From: Aliiglaciecola lipolytica
Lineage (GTDB): Bacteria > Pseudomonadota > Gammaproteobacteria > Enterobacterales > Alteromonadaceae
Direction of reading: 5' to 3'
Length of the DNA stretch: 64,000 nt
NCBI RefSeq assembly: GCF_018860635.1
Contig: NZ_JAHKPT010000021.1
Span: 156,674-220,673 of the forward strand
Shown here: positions 41,992 to 51,945 of the stretch, piece by piece
Position numbering within the stretch: position 1 is the stretch's first letter
Layout: each line of letters starts with the position of its first letter
Translations under genes and position numbers: made by a program
The notes under the pieces: model-generated
Database searches by the model: none
Told to the model about the DNA's origin: nothing
What the model saw: only the letters and a program-made list of their open reading frames with translations

Positions 41992-42026
41992 ACGGCTCAA
42001 CTATCTAATTTAGATACTTGAGCCGT
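41992..42026. repeat. Long near-perfect palindrome before der
   Basis: ACGGCTCAACTATCTAA (41992-42008) and TTAGATACTTGAGCCGT (42010-42026) are complementary except for one pair, with a single central base. The 17-bp arms give a very stable cruciform or RNA stem 23 bp before the der start. A typical long T-run is absent (AACTATTTTATT follows). Confidence 0.75.
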
Positions 42027-42049
42027 AACTATTTTATTGGAAAGATAAT

Positions 42050-43495
42050 ATGTTACCTGTCATCGCTCTCGTGGGTCGTCCTAATGTAGGAAAATCTACT
42101 CTTTTTAATCGGCTTACAAATAGTCGAGATGCATTGGTTGCCGATTATCCCGGGTTAACTCGTGACCGTAAATATGGTCAAGCCAAATATGAAGGCTTAC
42201 AGTTTATTGTGGTAGATACCGGCGGTATCAGCGGGGACGAACAGGGAATCGATGCAGAGATGGCAGAACAATCGTTGTTAGCCATTGATGAAGCCCATGT
42301 GGTGCTATTTTTAGTGGATGCTAGAGCGGGTTTAACCCCTGCTGATATCGGTATAGCTAATCATTTGCGCAAACAAGAAAAAACCGTTTATGTGGTTGCT
42401 AATAAAGTGGATGGTATCGACGGTGACAGTGAAACCGCAGAGTTTTACTCGCTAGGCTTAGGCGAAATTTCACAGGTTGCTGCTGCTCACGGTCGTGGGG
42501 TGACACAACTGTTAGAAAAGTCATTAAAGCCAATTGAAAAGCTTTATCCAGATATGCACATACCCGAAGTTGTGCGTAACGATGACGGTGAAAATGCTGA
42601 AGCAGAGTTGCTACGTTTACAGAGCTTGCCGATTAAGTTGGCGATTGTGGGCAAACCCAATGTTGGGAAGTCGACCTTAACCAACCGTATTTTAGGTGAA
42701 GAACGCGTTGTTGTGTTCGATATGCCAGGCACTACCCGAGACAGTATCTTTATTCCAATGGAACGAGACGGACGTGAATACGTATTGATTGATACGGCCG
42801 GTGTTCGTAAACGTAAAAAAGTATCTGATGCCGTAGAAAAATTCTCCATCATTAAAACCTTACAAGCCATTGAAGAAGCGAATGTTGTTTTGTTATGCAT
42901 TGACGCTAGAGAAGGTATAGCGGATCAAGATTTGAGTTTACTCGGTTTTGTTCTTAATGCCGGACGCTCTTTGGTCATAGCTGTTAATAAATGGGACGGT
43001 TTATCAAAAGATATCAAAGAAGATATTAAACGAGAGCTAGACCGTCGCTTAGGTTTTGTTGATTTCGCTAGAATTCACTTTATCTCGGCATTGCATGGAA
43101 CCGGAGTAGGGCATTTGTTTGAATCTGTGCAAGAAGCGTATGCTTCTGCTACTAAACGAATCAACACCTCCATGCTCACTCGAATCATGGAAATGGCTCA
43201 AGAAGACCATCAACCGCCGATGGTACGTGGTCGAAGAGTTAAAATGAAATATGCTCATGCTGGAGGATATAATCCGCCGGTCATCATTATTCATGGAAAC
43301 CAAGTAGAAGACTTACCTTCAGCTTATAAGCGTTATATGATGAACTACTATCGTAAGTCATTACAAACTATGGGAACGCCAATACGAGTCGAGTTTAAAG
43401 AAGGGGCTAACCCATTCGAAGGCAAGACCAACAAGCTTACGTTATCACAACAGCGTAAACGCAAGCGTTTAATGACCCATCATAAAAAGCCCTAA
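42050..43495 (+). CDS. der: Ribosome-assembly GTPase Der (EngA)
   Basis: A double GTPase for 50S assembly. The 481-residue product has two G-domains, each with a P-loop ([12 protein letters not shown] near residue 8 and [12 protein letters not shown] near residue 203), a second DTAGVRKR switch, and a C-terminal KH-like domain ending in a basic tail. Length matches the family. Confidence 0.97.
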   Translation: MLPVIALVGRPNVGKSTLFNRLTNSRDALVADYPGLTRDRKYGQAKYEGLQFIVVDTGGISGDEQGIDAEMAEQSLLAIDEAHVVLFLVDARAGLTPADIGIANHLRKQEKTVYVVANKVDGIDGDSETAEFYSLGLGEISQVAAAHGRGVTQLLEKSLKPIEKLYPDMHIPEVVRNDDGENAEAELLRLQSLPIKLAIVGKPNVGKSTLTNRILGEERVVVFDMPGTTRDSIFIPMERDGREYVLIDTAGVRKRKKVSDAVEKFSIIKTLQAIEEANVVLLCIDAREGIADQDLSLLGFVLNAGRSLVIAVNKWDGLSKDIKEDIKRELDRRLGFVDFARIHFISALHGTGVGHLFESVQEAYASATKRINTSMLTRIMEMAQEDHQPPMVRGRRVKMKYAHAGGYNPPVIIIHGNQVEDLPSAYKRYMMNYYRKSLQTMGTPIRVEFKEGANPFEGKTNKLTLSQQRKRKRLMTHHKKP

Positions 43496-43516
43496 CTAGA
43501 GCTAACCTAGTGGACA

Positions 43517-43540
43517 CTGGCAGTTGCTACAAACTGCCAG
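43517..43540. terminator. Bidirectional terminator between der and xseA
   Basis: A perfect 9-bp stem CTGGCAGTT / AACTGCCAG with a 6-base loop between convergent genes; a T-rich tract follows on the + strand. Confidence 0.7.
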
Positions 43541-43550
43541 CTGTTACACT

Positions 43551-44891
43551 TTATTTCCCCGTTACTAAGCTATTGACCGAGCCATCATGAAATCGGGTGG
43601 TTATCTCATCATCTTGTTTTAACTGACTACTGTTTTTAATGATTTCACTGCCTTTGTAGGTAATGCTATAGCCACGGGACAGGGTCGAAAGCGGGCTTAC
43701 GCTATCCAGTAATTCAGAGGCCTTGGCAAGCTGAAGTTGTTTACTGACTATAAAGTTTGTTGTCGATTTATTCAGTTGATTAATCAGAATTTTATTATTT
43801 TCCATTAATCTTTCTAGCCTATTGATTGGCGAGCGATTATGTAGTCGCTGTGTTATCCGTTGCACTTTATTCGCACTGTCTTGGAATTTGCGCTTAAATC
43901 TATGCTCTAACAACATCTGCATTTGATCCAAATGTTGGCTTTGTTGTTTGATTCGATTTTCCGGGTGGAGCGTCTTTAATTGTTGGCTAGAAATTTGCGA
44001 TCTGTGTTTATGAAATTGAGTTTGACCGATCATGCTGCGGTGTAATCGCGACTTTAAATTTTGTAAGCTTTGTAGCACTTCTAAAATATCTGAACTGACT
44101 AACTCAGCAGCTGCAGAAGGAGTAGGGGCGCGCACATCTGCCACAAAATCAGCAATGGTGACGTCAACTTCATGGCCAACAGCGCTGATGGTTGGAATGA
44201 CACAGGAAAATATCTTTCTAGCTAGGCTTTCATCGTTAAAGCACCATAAATCCTCAAGAGAACCGCCGCCTCGACCAATAATAAGAACGTCTACTTCATT
44301 TCGTTGTACCGCTTTATCTATTGCTTGGCAAAGCTGCATAGGAGCTAATTCGCCTTGTACTTGAGATGGGTACACAATGACAGAAATGAGTGGGTTTCTG
44401 CGTTTTAATACCGTTAAAATGTCGTGCAATGCGGCACCGGTTGCTGATGTAATTACGCCCACTCGCTGAATTGTCTCAGGCAGTGATTTTTTGTGTGATG
44501 TGGCGAATAGCCCTTCTTCAGCGAGTTTGATTTTTAACATTTCAAATTGCTGTTTTAATTGACCCTCACCTTCTGGTTCCATGAAATCGACAACAATTTG
44601 ATAATCACCACGGGCTTCGTAAAGACCCACTGACGCACGAACTAATATCTTGTCACCTTCTTTGGGACGCACTTTTATACGAGAGTTTGCACCACGAAAC
44701 ATGGCCGCTTTAACTTGGGCGCGGGCATCCTTGAGGGTAAAATACCAATGCCCAGAAGCAGCCGCGACAAAATTAGAAATCTCTGCAGATAACCAAATTT
44801 GACCAATTTCTGACTCCAACACCGAACGGGCGAGTCGATTTAATTGGCTAACAGTAAATATATTTTTTGAAGAGTTAGATTGGTTTGGCAT
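43551..44891 (-). CDS. xseA: Exodeoxyribonuclease VII large subunit
   Basis: The catalytic subunit of the single-strand DNA exonuclease ExoVII. The 446-residue product has an N-terminal OB fold (SEIGQIWLSAEISNF, GHWYFTLKDARAQ), the catalytic-domain sequences GVITSATGAALHDIL and IIGRGGGSLEDLW, and a long coiled-coil C-terminus. Met at 44891 gives the family start. Divergent from guaB, as in E. coli. Confidence 0.96.
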   Translation of the reverse strand: MPNQSNSSKNIFTVSQLNRLARSVLESEIGQIWLSAEISNFVAAASGHWYFTLKDARAQVKAAMFRGANSRIKVRPKEGDKILVRASVGLYEARGDYQIVVDFMEPEGEGQLKQQFEMLKIKLAEEGLFATSHKKSLPETIQRVGVITSATGAALHDILTVLKRRNPLISVIVYPSQVQGELAPMQLCQAIDKAVQRNEVDVLIIGRGGGSLEDLWCFNDESLARKIFSCVIPTISAVGHEVDVTIADFVADVRAPTPSAAAELVSSDILEVLQSLQNLKSRLHRSMIGQTQFHKHRSQISSQQLKTLHPENRIKQQSQHLDQMQMLLEHRFKRKFQDSANKVQRITQRLHNRSPINRLERLMENNKILINQLNKSTTNFIVSKQLQLAKASELLDSVSPLSTLSRGYSITYKGSEIIKNSSQLKQDDEITTRFHDGSVNSLVTGK

Positions 44892-45057
44892 AAATTCCTT
44901 GAATATTGAACTGTTTCCCCCTAATTCCTCCAAAAATGTTGGCCTTCAAAGGAACGTTAAAAGGCAATATTTTTAGCAAAATGGAGAATAATGCAAATAA
45001 ATGTATACGGTAAATTGATTAACACCAAAAACTTTTGAAATTTTACTACAAATTCAG

Positions 45058-45086
45058 TTTACCTGATAACGCAAAACCGCTACAAT
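45058..45086 (+). promoter_or_regulatory. Probable guaB promoter
   Basis: TTTACC at 45058-45063 and TACAAT at 45081-45086 are separated by exactly 17 bp, 40 bp before the guaB start. The spacer contains ACGCAAAACCGC, only loosely like a PurR half-site. Confidence 0.45.
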
Positions 45087-45126
45087 CACGCCGCAATTAA
45101 AACCCGCTAAATATAGGTGTAATTGC

Positions 45127-46596
45127 ATGTTGAGGATTGCTAAAGAAGCCCTGACTTTTGATGATGTACTCTTAGTTCCTGGGCACTCCACTGTGTTACC
45201 TCACACTGCCGATCTGCGCACCAGATTAACCCGCAGTGTATCATTGAATATCCCATTAATCTCTGCCGCCATGGATACTGTTTCTGAGGCACGGTTAGCT
45301 ATTGCCCTTGCACAAGAAGGCGGAATGGGATTCATCCATAAAAATATGGCTATTGAAGAACAAGCTAATCACGTTCGTGCTGTTAAAAAATACGAAAGTG
45401 GAGTGGTATCGGATCCCGTAACCGTAAGTTCTCAAGCCACCTTGGGCGAGATCAATGCCCTTAGTAAATATCATGGTTTCTCAGGTTTTCCTGTCGTTGA
45501 TGATGATAATAATCTAATCGGAATTGTAACTGGCCGTGATTTGCGTTTTGAAAATAAACTCGATCAACCTGTGTCTAGCGTGATGACGCCCAAAGAACGA
45601 TTGGTTACCGTGCCCGAAGGCGCAGCCTCTGACGAAGTGCTAGAACTGATGCATGAACACCGCGTTGAAAAAATTCTAGTGGTCGATGATGCGTTCAAAC
45701 TCAAAGGCATGATAACGGTTAAAGATTTCCAGAAAGCCGAAAATAAACCTAATGCTTGTAAAGATGAATTAGGTCGTTTGCGTGTTGGCGCAGCTGTCGG
45801 TGTCGGTCCTGGAACAGAAGAACGTATTCAAGCCTTAGTTGAAGCTGGAGTAGATGTTTTATTAATAGACACCTCCCATGGTCATTCTCAAGGCGTTTTA
45901 GACCGCGTAGCTGCAACCCGTAAGGCATTTCCTGATATTCAAATTATTGCAGGTAATGTTGCCACAGCTGAGGGGGCTTTAGCCCTTGCTGATGCCGGTG
46001 TTGATGCCGTGAAAGTTGGGATCGGCCCAGGTTCAATTTGTACAACTCGTATTGTGACAGGTTGTGGAGTACCGCAAATAACCGCAGTAGCAGATGCAGT
46101 AGAGGCCCTTGAAGGTCGAGATATTCCTGTGATCGCTGACGGTGGTATTCGTTTCTCCGGCGATATTGCCAAAGCCTTAGTGGCAGGTGCAAGTTGTGTC
46201 ATGGTCGGTAGTATGCTGGCCGGAACCGAAGAAGCACCAGGTGAAGTTGAGTTATATCAAGGTCGTTATTATAAGTCTTATCGTGGTATGGGGTCACTTG
46301 GCGCTATGAATCAAAGCCATGGCTCTTCAGATCGTTATTTCCAAGATACTAAATCAGAAGAAAAAATGGTGCCTGAAGGGATTGAAGGCCGGGTTGCTTA
46401 CAAAGGTCCAATTTCTAACATTATCCATCAACAAATGGGTGGGTTACGCTCAGCAATGGGACTAACCGGAAGCGCTACGATTGATATTTTACGTACCAAA
46501 CCACAATTTGTAAAAGTGACGGCAGCAGGTATGGGAGAATCCCATGTACATGATGTCAGCATCACCAAAGAAGCGCCTAATTACCGTTTAGGCTAA
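45127..46596 (+). CDS. guaB: IMP dehydrogenase
   Basis: The NAD+-dependent, rate-limiting step to GMP. The 489-residue product has a TIM barrel interrupted by two CBS domains (about residues 95-205), catalytic Cys in [13 protein letters not shown], and the mobile flap [10 protein letters not shown]. Operon with guaA, 76 bp downstream. Confidence 0.97.
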   Translation: MLRIAKEALTFDDVLLVPGHSTVLPHTADLRTRLTRSVSLNIPLISAAMDTVSEARLAIALAQEGGMGFIHKNMAIEEQANHVRAVKKYESGVVSDPVTVSSQATLGEINALSKYHGFSGFPVVDDDNNLIGIVTGRDLRFENKLDQPVSSVMTPKERLVTVPEGAASDEVLELMHEHRVEKILVVDDAFKLKGMITVKDFQKAENKPNACKDELGRLRVGAAVGVGPGTEERIQALVEAGVDVLLIDTSHGHSQGVLDRVAATRKAFPDIQIIAGNVATAEGALALADAGVDAVKVGIGPGSICTTRIVTGCGVPQITAVADAVEALEGRDIPVIADGGIRFSGDIAKALVAGASCVMVGSMLAGTEEAPGEVELYQGRYYKSYRGMGSLGAMNQSHGSSDRYFQDTKSEEKMVPEGIEGRVAYKGPISNIIHQQMGGLRSAMGLTGSATIDILRTKPQFVKVTAAGMGESHVHDVSITKEAPNYRLG

Positions 46597-46617
46597 TGTA
46601 GCTAGTTGTTCAATCTT

Positions 46618-46643
46618 AGGTATTGGCGTTGATGCCAATACCT
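46618..46643 (+). repeat. Stem AGGTATTGGC/GCCAATACCT in guaB-guaA gap
   Basis: A perfect 10-bp stem with a 6-base loop, followed by GCTTTTA, 29 bp before guaA. It may attenuate transcription into guaA. Its arms share GTATTGGC / GCCAATAC with the hairpin before hisS. Confidence 0.65.
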
Positions 46644-46672
46644 GCTTTTATACTATTAACACGAGATTTTCC

Positions 46673-48250
46673 ATGACCACTAATATTCATGATCAACGTA
46701 TTTTAATTCTTGATTTTGGTTCTCAATATACCCAACTTATAGCCCGTCGCGTACGAGAAATTGGCGTTTATTGTGAGCTTTGGGCATGGGATGTAAGTGA
46801 AGAGCAAATTAAACAGTTTAATCCAAATGGGATTATTCTTTCTGGCGGTCCCGAATCAGTAACTGAAGCTAATTCACCACGAGCGCCTGAATACGTATTT
46901 AATGCTGGGGTTCCAGTATTTGGTATTTGTTACGGTATGCAAACAATGGCGGCCCAGTTGGGCGGAAAAGTTTTAGGTTCTGATAAGCGCGAGTTTGGTT
47001 ACGCACAAGTTGAAGTGATCGAAAATATTCCATTGTTAGCAAACATTGAAGACCATATTGGTAGCAACGGAAATGGCTTGTTAGATGTGTGGATGAGTCA
47101 TGGCGACAAAGTTTTAGAAATACCGGAAGGCTTTGTTACTGGTGCACAAACTGCAAGTTGTCCTCATGCCGCAATGTTTGACGTGTCTCGCCAATTTTAT
47201 GGTGTTCAATTTCATCCAGAAGTCACTCATACCCGTCAAGGAATGCGCATCTTGTCTCATTTTGTGATGGATATTTGTGGGTGTCAGAAATTGTGGACGG
47301 CAGCGAGTATTATTGAAGATGCAGTTGAGCGAATTAAGCGAAAAGTCGGTGACGATCAAGTTATTCTAGGATTATCTGGCGGCGTTGATTCCTCAGTAAC
47401 CGCAATGTTGCTACATCAAGCAATTGGTAAAAACCTCACCTGTGTATTTGTTGACAATGGCTTGCTGCGACTCAATGAAGGTGAACAGGTCATGGAAATG
47501 TTCGGTGATCATTTTGGTCTCAACATTATAAAAATTGACGCTGAACCACGCTTTTTAGCCGCCCTTGAAGGGGAAGAAGACCCAGAAGCTAAACGCAAAA
47601 TAATCGGTCGTGAATTTGTTGGTGTGTTTGATGAAGAATCGAGAAAGTTAAAAAATGCCAAGTGGCTTGCGCAAGGCACTATTTATCCAGACGTCATCGA
47701 GTCAGCAGGTTCAGCAACCGGTAAAGCCCACGTTATCAAATCACATCACAATGTGGGGGGGTTACCCGATGATATGGAAATGGGACTAGTTGAACCATTG
47801 CGCGAACTGTTTAAAGATGAGGTACGCAAAATTGGTTTAGAATTAGGCTTACCTTACGACATGCTTTATCGTCACCCTTTCCCGGGACCTGGTTTAGGGG
47901 TTCGCGTATTAGGAGAGGTGAAAAAAGAATACTGTGATTTACTGCGTCGAGCCGATGCAATCTTCATCGAAGAATTACATAATGCTGATTTGTACCACAA
48001 AGTGAGTCAAGCTTTTACCGTATTTCTACCTGTGCGCTCAGTTGGTGTGATGGGCGATGCGAGAAAGTATGATTGGGTGGTTTCCCTACGTGCAGTAGAA
48101 ACCATTGATTTTATGACCGCTCACTGGGCACATTTACCTTATGACTTTTTAGGTAAAGTATCTAATCGCATCATTAATGAAATTGATGGCATTTCTCGCG
48201 TGGTTTATGACATCTCTGGTAAACCACCTGCTACCATTGAGTGGGAATAA
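46673..48250 (+). CDS. guaA: GMP synthase (glutamine-hydrolysing)
   Basis: It aminates XMP to GMP. The 525-residue product has a class I glutaminase domain (nucleophile in [11 protein letters not shown], then [10 protein letters not shown]), an ATP-pyrophosphatase domain ([13 protein letters not shown]) and a C-terminal dimerisation domain ending KPPATIEWE. Length matches E. coli (525). Confidence 0.97.
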   Translation: MTTNIHDQRILILDFGSQYTQLIARRVREIGVYCELWAWDVSEEQIKQFNPNGIILSGGPESVTEANSPRAPEYVFNAGVPVFGICYGMQTMAAQLGGKVLGSDKREFGYAQVEVIENIPLLANIEDHIGSNGNGLLDVWMSHGDKVLEIPEGFVTGAQTASCPHAAMFDVSRQFYGVQFHPEVTHTRQGMRILSHFVMDICGCQKLWTAASIIEDAVERIKRKVGDDQVILGLSGGVDSSVTAMLLHQAIGKNLTCVFVDNGLLRLNEGEQVMEMFGDHFGLNIIKIDAEPRFLAALEGEEDPEAKRKIIGREFVGVFDEESRKLKNAKWLAQGTIYPDVIESAGSATGKAHVIKSHHNVGGLPDDMEMGLVEPLRELFKDEVRKIGLELGLPYDMLYRHPFPGPGLGVRVLGEVKKEYCDLLRRADAIFIEELHNADLYHKVSQAFTVFLPVRSVGVMGDARKYDWVVSLRAVETIDFMTAHWAHLPYDFLGKVSNRIINEIDGISRVVYDISGKPPATIEWE

Positions 48251-48303
48251 TAGCTTCCAACAAACTACATCTGGCAATATTTAGCCATATCAAAATAAAT
48301 CTC

Positions 48304-48329
48304 AAAGCCCAGCGTTCGCGCTGGGCTTT
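48304..48329 (+). terminator. Intrinsic terminator of guaBA
   Basis: An 11-bp stem AAAGCCCAGCG / CGCTGGGCTTT around a TTCG tetraloop, 53 bp after guaA. A following T shortens the T-run, but the stem is very stable. Confidence 0.85.
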
Positions 48330-48464
48330 TGGGTTGTGTAGCAGAACAAACCTAATTATTGAGCTTGGTTAGGCAGGTGTAACCTTAGTAGAGGTAGCAG
48401 GCCAATACGCCCAGACAAGAGAATAGGCTACAAGCAGGCGCACACTTGTAGGAGGTATTGCACA

Positions 48465-49652
48465 TTATCCTTGCCGATCTAGCCTGCGCATCGCCCAAAG
48501 CCCTAAAATTGGCCCCGGAAGTAACCACCATACTACCCAAACCCCTTGCCATTGCCACAGTGCTGTGGTCAACGCAATTGATGGAATGGTCAAAGCAAAG
48601 CCTATAGCATTTAACATGGCCAAGGTTGAACCGATACGTTCTCTTGGAGCTGTTTGAGCAGCCAGAGCCGATAGCTGAGGCGAATCCGCAATAACTGTCA
48701 GGCCCCAAATACAGAGTAAAACTAACATCACTTTTGGCGGCAAAAAGGCAACCAATGGATAAATCATACAGATAAGTCCGGAGGACCCAAGAGCCAAGCG
48801 CGCCACAGACAGACTTCCTATACGTCTGCTCAGTGCTCCACCACCCACACAGCCCACCAGACCTAGCGCGATGATGGAAAACGATATCAATGGGTTCGAT
48901 AAACTCTGAGTGTCGAGACGTCCCATTTCACGGGACACCATAAATGGAATAAGGGTCCACATTGCATAAAGCTCCCAGCTGTGGCCAAAGTAGCCGATTG
49001 CCACTGCGCGGAAACGCCTTTCAGTTAAGGCTGCTAGCCCATCTCGTAGTCGTACTTTATTACTTGAAGACGGTAGGTGTGGGCCATCACCTAGAGCAAA
49101 GATAGCCACGCCACCTAGCAAAGCCAACCCAGAAGCGCCCAGAAGTGTCCATTCCCAAGGTAACCCGAAAGTCGCGCCACGCAATAGATGAGGTAGAGCA
49201 GTGCCTAGTGTTAACATTCCTACTAGCCATGCTAGAGCGGCCCCGACATATTTAGGTGTCCATCCAATCACTAGCTTCATACCAAGAGGGTAGATACCGG
49301 CTAAGCACAGACCGGTAAAAAAACGTAATAGCAGATCAAATGGTGGATGGGCTGCCACCAACACAAAGCTGGCATTTGCTAACGCACCAGCTAAACAGGA
49401 AAGGGCGAAAATGCGGCTGGCGCGTAATCGATCAGCCAGACCTGTGGTGGCAATAAATAGGGTACCAGTAATGAAACCAGCCTGAACAGTGAGAGTTAAC
49501 CATCCAAGATCTTTCTCTGTTAGCCCAACATCATGAATGAGAGCCAAGCCCACCCCATTAACCGAGAACCAAAGCGAAGTTCCACATAGCTGAGCGAGCA
49601 CGACAATGAATAGCGGATGACTTCGAATAAAGTAGGTCATTTCTCTCACCAT
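48465..49652 (-). CDS. MFS efflux transporter
   Basis: A roughly 395-residue major facilitator with about 12 hydrophobic segments. Visible are a span-1 motif CGTSLWFSVNGVG, a loop 2-3 motif A-like sequence (GLADRLRASRIF), and a long central loop. The substrate is unknown; similar transporters are efflux pumps. It is the third gene of an apparent marR-oxidoreductase-MFS operon, 72 bp after the oxidoreductase. GC counted in two 60-base lines was 32 and about 28 of 60, against about 24 of 60 in a guaA line, suggesting separate origin. Start uncertain (49652 or 49640). Confidence 0.85.
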   Translation of the reverse strand: MVREMTYFIRSHPLFIVVLAQLCGTSLWFSVNGVGLALIHDVGLTEKDLGWLTLTVQAGFITGTLFIATTGLADRLRASRIFALSCLAGALANASFVLVAAHPPFDLLLRFFTGLCLAGIYPLGMKLVIGWTPKYVGAALAWLVGMLTLGTALPHLLRGATFGLPWEWTLLGASGLALLGGVAIFALGDGPHLPSSSNKVRLRDGLAALTERRFRAVAIGYFGHSWELYAMWTLIPFMVSREMGRLDTQSLSNPLISFSIIALGLVGCVGGGALSRRIGSLSVARLALGSSGLICMIYPLVAFLPPKVMLVLLCIWGLTVIADSPQLSALAAQTAPRERIGSTLAMLNAIGFALTIPSIALTTALWQWQGVWVVWWLLPGPILGLWAMRRLDRQG

Positions 49653-49724
49653 ATTCAACAAAAGAAAAATGCCCCCAATTCAGCCTAAGCCTATTAACAA
49701 AGCTAGGATTAGAGGGCGAGACTT

Positions 49725-50987
49725 TTATGCTGAGCAACTTCGATTGAGGGCAACGTCATCACAAGAAAAGGAGCGATTCGCAACAGGATCATCATCGATT
49801 ACCTGATTCGCTAATTTAGACGTGACTGACTTAACCTGTTTATAGCCCGTTTTTAGCAGAAATGTTGGTGCACGGCCGTAGCTTTTAATACCAACAACAT
49901 AAAGACCGGTTTCTGGGTGAGAAAGCTCAGCGGCGCCATGCTCAGGAACTGAACCACAACTATGAAGATTAGGATCAATAAGTGGACCGAGATTAACCGG
50001 ACTTTGCGTAGCAGGATCAATGGAGGTACGCAATTCAGATAGCAACTGAAGGTTAGGGCGAAACCCAGTAGCTGCAATGATTTTATCTACTGGCGGTAGT
50101 TGAGATGAATGGCTTTTTACGATCAGTTTGTCATTTTCACAGTTGATTTTTTCTATTGCTATATTAGTAAATACCTCGATTTTTCCTTCATCCAGTAATT
50201 TTTGGATATGAACTTCGAGGCTTCTACGTTCTTGCAGCTCATCATTTTTTGGTGAGCGCACAATGTTATCGACGGAGGAGCCGCGTATTCCCCATAGAAC
50301 CCGCATGCCATCAGTTTGATCAGAGAGTTTGACTAAATCCTGTAATGCGTTAAATGCCGAATGGCCGCCACCGATGACGAGTACGGACTTGCCTGCGTAC
50401 TGTTTATTGTAAGAACCGAGAATATCAGGCACACCGTAAGTAATTGATTGCGAAGCCGTAAGCTCACCAATAGCTGGAATACCATGAGCGCCAAGCCAGT
50501 TGGGTGTCTGATAGGTGCCAGAGGCATCGATTACGGCCTGGACAAGGATATCGCGATCACCTTCGGGGTTTGAAACACGCACCACGAATGGCGCACGCTC
50601 CCGCATTTCATTGCGTAAAATATCGTGATATTGGCGGCTGACGTTAACAACACGGGTATTCAAATGTAGGTGAGGGGCAACCTTCTCGTGGGACGCTAAA
50701 GGCAACACATAGCGTTCAAGCAGTTCGCTTCCGGTTGGAAATGCGCTCAGCTCCGGTTCGTCCCAGCCCTGTTTCTTAAGTAGAGAAACCGCTTTGGGAT
50801 CCATGTTGTATGACCAAGGCGAAAACATACGCACATGACCCCAACTTGCTAGGTTGGAACCGGCACAATCACCTGATTCAAAAATAATGGGTGTAAGCCC
50901 TGCGTCGAGCAAGTTAACTGCTGAACTTAAACCGATAGGACCGGCGCCAATAACGGCGATAGGCAAGTTTTCGTTATTGTAATTCAT
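49725..50987 (-). CDS. FAD-dependent oxidoreductase/monooxygenase, ArsO-like
   Basis: The 420-residue product has two Rossmann motifs: GAGPIGLSSAVNLLD near the N-terminus (FAD) and VLVIGGGHSAFNALQDL near residue 200 (NAD(P)H), plus an IAATGFRPN motif before the C-terminus, the layout of flavin monooxygenases such as lysine/ornithine hydroxylases. By memory it resembles ArsO-type flavoproteins of metalloid-resistance clusters, but no arsR, arsB or arsC is nearby, so the substrate is open. Two Cys lie in the last 15 residues (SCDD, SCSA). ATG at 50987 has AGAGG seven bases upstream. Confidence 0.75.
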   Translation of the reverse strand: MNYNNENLPIAVIGAGPIGLSSAVNLLDAGLTPIIFESGDCAGSNLASWGHVRMFSPWSYNMDPKAVSLLKKQGWDEPELSAFPTGSELLERYVLPLASHEKVAPHLHLNTRVVNVSRQYHDILRNEMRERAPFVVRVSNPEGDRDILVQAVIDASGTYQTPNWLGAHGIPAIGELTASQSITYGVPDILGSYNKQYAGKSVLVIGGGHSAFNALQDLVKLSDQTDGMRVLWGIRGSSVDNIVRSPKNDELQERRSLEVHIQKLLDEGKIEVFTNIAIEKINCENDKLIVKSHSSQLPPVDKIIAATGFRPNLQLLSELRTSIDPATQSPVNLGPLIDPNLHSCGSVPEHGAAELSHPETGLYVVGIKSYGRAPTFLLKTGYKQVKSVTSKLANQVIDDDPVANRSFSCDDVALNRSCSA

Positions 50988-51005
50988 AGATAAACCTCTG
51001 AAAAA

Positions 51006-51022
51006 TGTTGTTACTAACAACA
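51006..51022. promoter_or_regulatory. MarR-type operator, copy 2
   Basis: A perfect 17-bp palindrome TGTTGTTA-C-TAACAACA between marR and the oxidoreductase start (19 bp from its ATG). It matches the element upstream of marR at 51507-51523, so the regulator may control an internal promoter here. Confidence 0.75.
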
Positions 51023-51041
51023 ATGTAGTTAAAAAAATAGT

Positions 51042-51488
51042 TTAAGTGCCGAGTCGGGCCCGCGCTGCTACGGTAAGCTTTTCCAACAGTACAATAGCTG
51101 CATCGACCACTTCATCAGAGATGTCAGATATCATGGATGCTTCTTCTGCAATCAGACTTTTATGTATGGTGGAATAAAGCGCATGGCCATCAGGGCTCAA
51201 CGAAAGCTGAACTGCGCGCTGATCAAGGGGATCTAAGGTCTTGAGTGCATAACCTTTACGCAGCAGTGAATCAACTACGCGACTTGCAGTACTTTTATCA
51301 AGGCACATATCTTCAGCTAACGCTTTAAGCCTTAAAGGACCACGTTTTACAAGCGTTTCGAGGGCGTAGCACTGAGCGACCGACACGTTATGACAGCATA
51401 TGCTTTCACGATCACGGAACTGATGTACACGGATTAACTGGTTAACTGCTTCATAAAGCGCTTCTGCGCGCTTAAGCTTTGAGTCCAT
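51042..51488 (-). CDS. MarR-family regulator with CC-x8-C motif
   Basis: A 148-residue winged-helix regulator. Helix-turn-helix is visible at LKALAEDMCLDKSTASRVVDSLLRKGY, followed by a wing with DPLDQRAVQLSLSPDG. N-terminal to it is ESICCHNVSVAQCYALETL, where three Cys (the adjacent pair and one nine residues on from the second) sit in a family region that usually forms the effector pocket; this pattern suggests thiol, electrophile or metalloid sensing. First gene of the operon, with a palindromic site 19 bp before its start. Length is typical of the family. Confidence 0.85.
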   Translation of the reverse strand: MDSKLKRAEALYEAVNQLIRVHQFRDRESICCHNVSVAQCYALETLVKRGPLRLKALAEDMCLDKSTASRVVDSLLRKGYALKTLDPLDQRAVQLSLSPDGHALYSTIHKSLIAEEASMISDISDEVVDAAIVLLEKLTVAARARLGT

Positions 51489-51506
51489 CGGAAAGTCTCT
51501 AATTTA

Positions 51507-51523
51507 TGTTGTTAGTGACAACA
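51507..51523. promoter_or_regulatory. MarR-type operator, copy 1
   Basis: TGTTGTTA-G-TGACAACA: 17 bp, arms matching at 7 of 8 positions, 18 bp upstream of the marR ATG. Same element as at 51006-51022. Confidence 0.75.
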
Positions 51524-51912
51524 ATATCCTAGCGGTAAATTTTCTGCAAGCCCTGGAGCTTGTTCAATCACAATGGCGAACGCTCGGCGCGGTCCAATCA
51601 AATGAAATATCGGGTTACTCAAGCCGCAAACAATAAAAAATCTGAGCATGGCATTAATAACTGATATTTTTAATGAATGATTGAATACGATAGGAGCATA
51701 ATATCCGACTATGTTTAGGTCTCAGCTAAGGAACTTATTGATATTGTGAAGGGAATTAGAAATTGTAGACTTAACTGTCCCGTTTAAACCAACAGCAGAG
51801 CATTTTGCTTTGATATTCCAATAATTTGCGTCCTGGTCGGGCGGTAACCAGCAAGCTATTTTATTCTCGTTGATTTTAAACTGGGAATCGTAACGAGTCT
51901 GTAGGGTACAAT

Positions 51913-51936
51913 AAAGGCGATATTACTATCGCCTTT
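51913..51936. terminator. Terminator of the PspB-like gene
   Basis: A perfect 10-bp stem AAAGGCGATA / TATCGCCTTT with a 4-base loop; T runs on both strands. It is 9 bp from the stop of the leftward gene. Confidence 0.8.
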
Positions 51937-51945
51937 TTATGGGGG

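Larger units (their letters stand above)
51489..51945. other. Intergenic region marR to PspB-like gene
   Basis: A 457-bp gap holding the marR operator (51507-51523) and, at its far end, a terminator (51913-51936). Between them is a minus-strand frame of about 66 codons without a start or ribosome binding site (51719-51916) that could be a gene remnant; support is weak. No RNA gene is seen. Confidence 0.5.

Noticed and set aside
45070-45081. ACGCAAAACCGC as a PurR operator for guaB
   Set aside because: Only one half resembles the PurR palindrome and symmetry is absent.
51719-51916. Minus-strand frame of about 66 codons downstream of the marR operator, possible gene remnant
   Set aside because: No start codon or ribosome binding site, and no recognised similarity; a stop-free run of this length is not rare.
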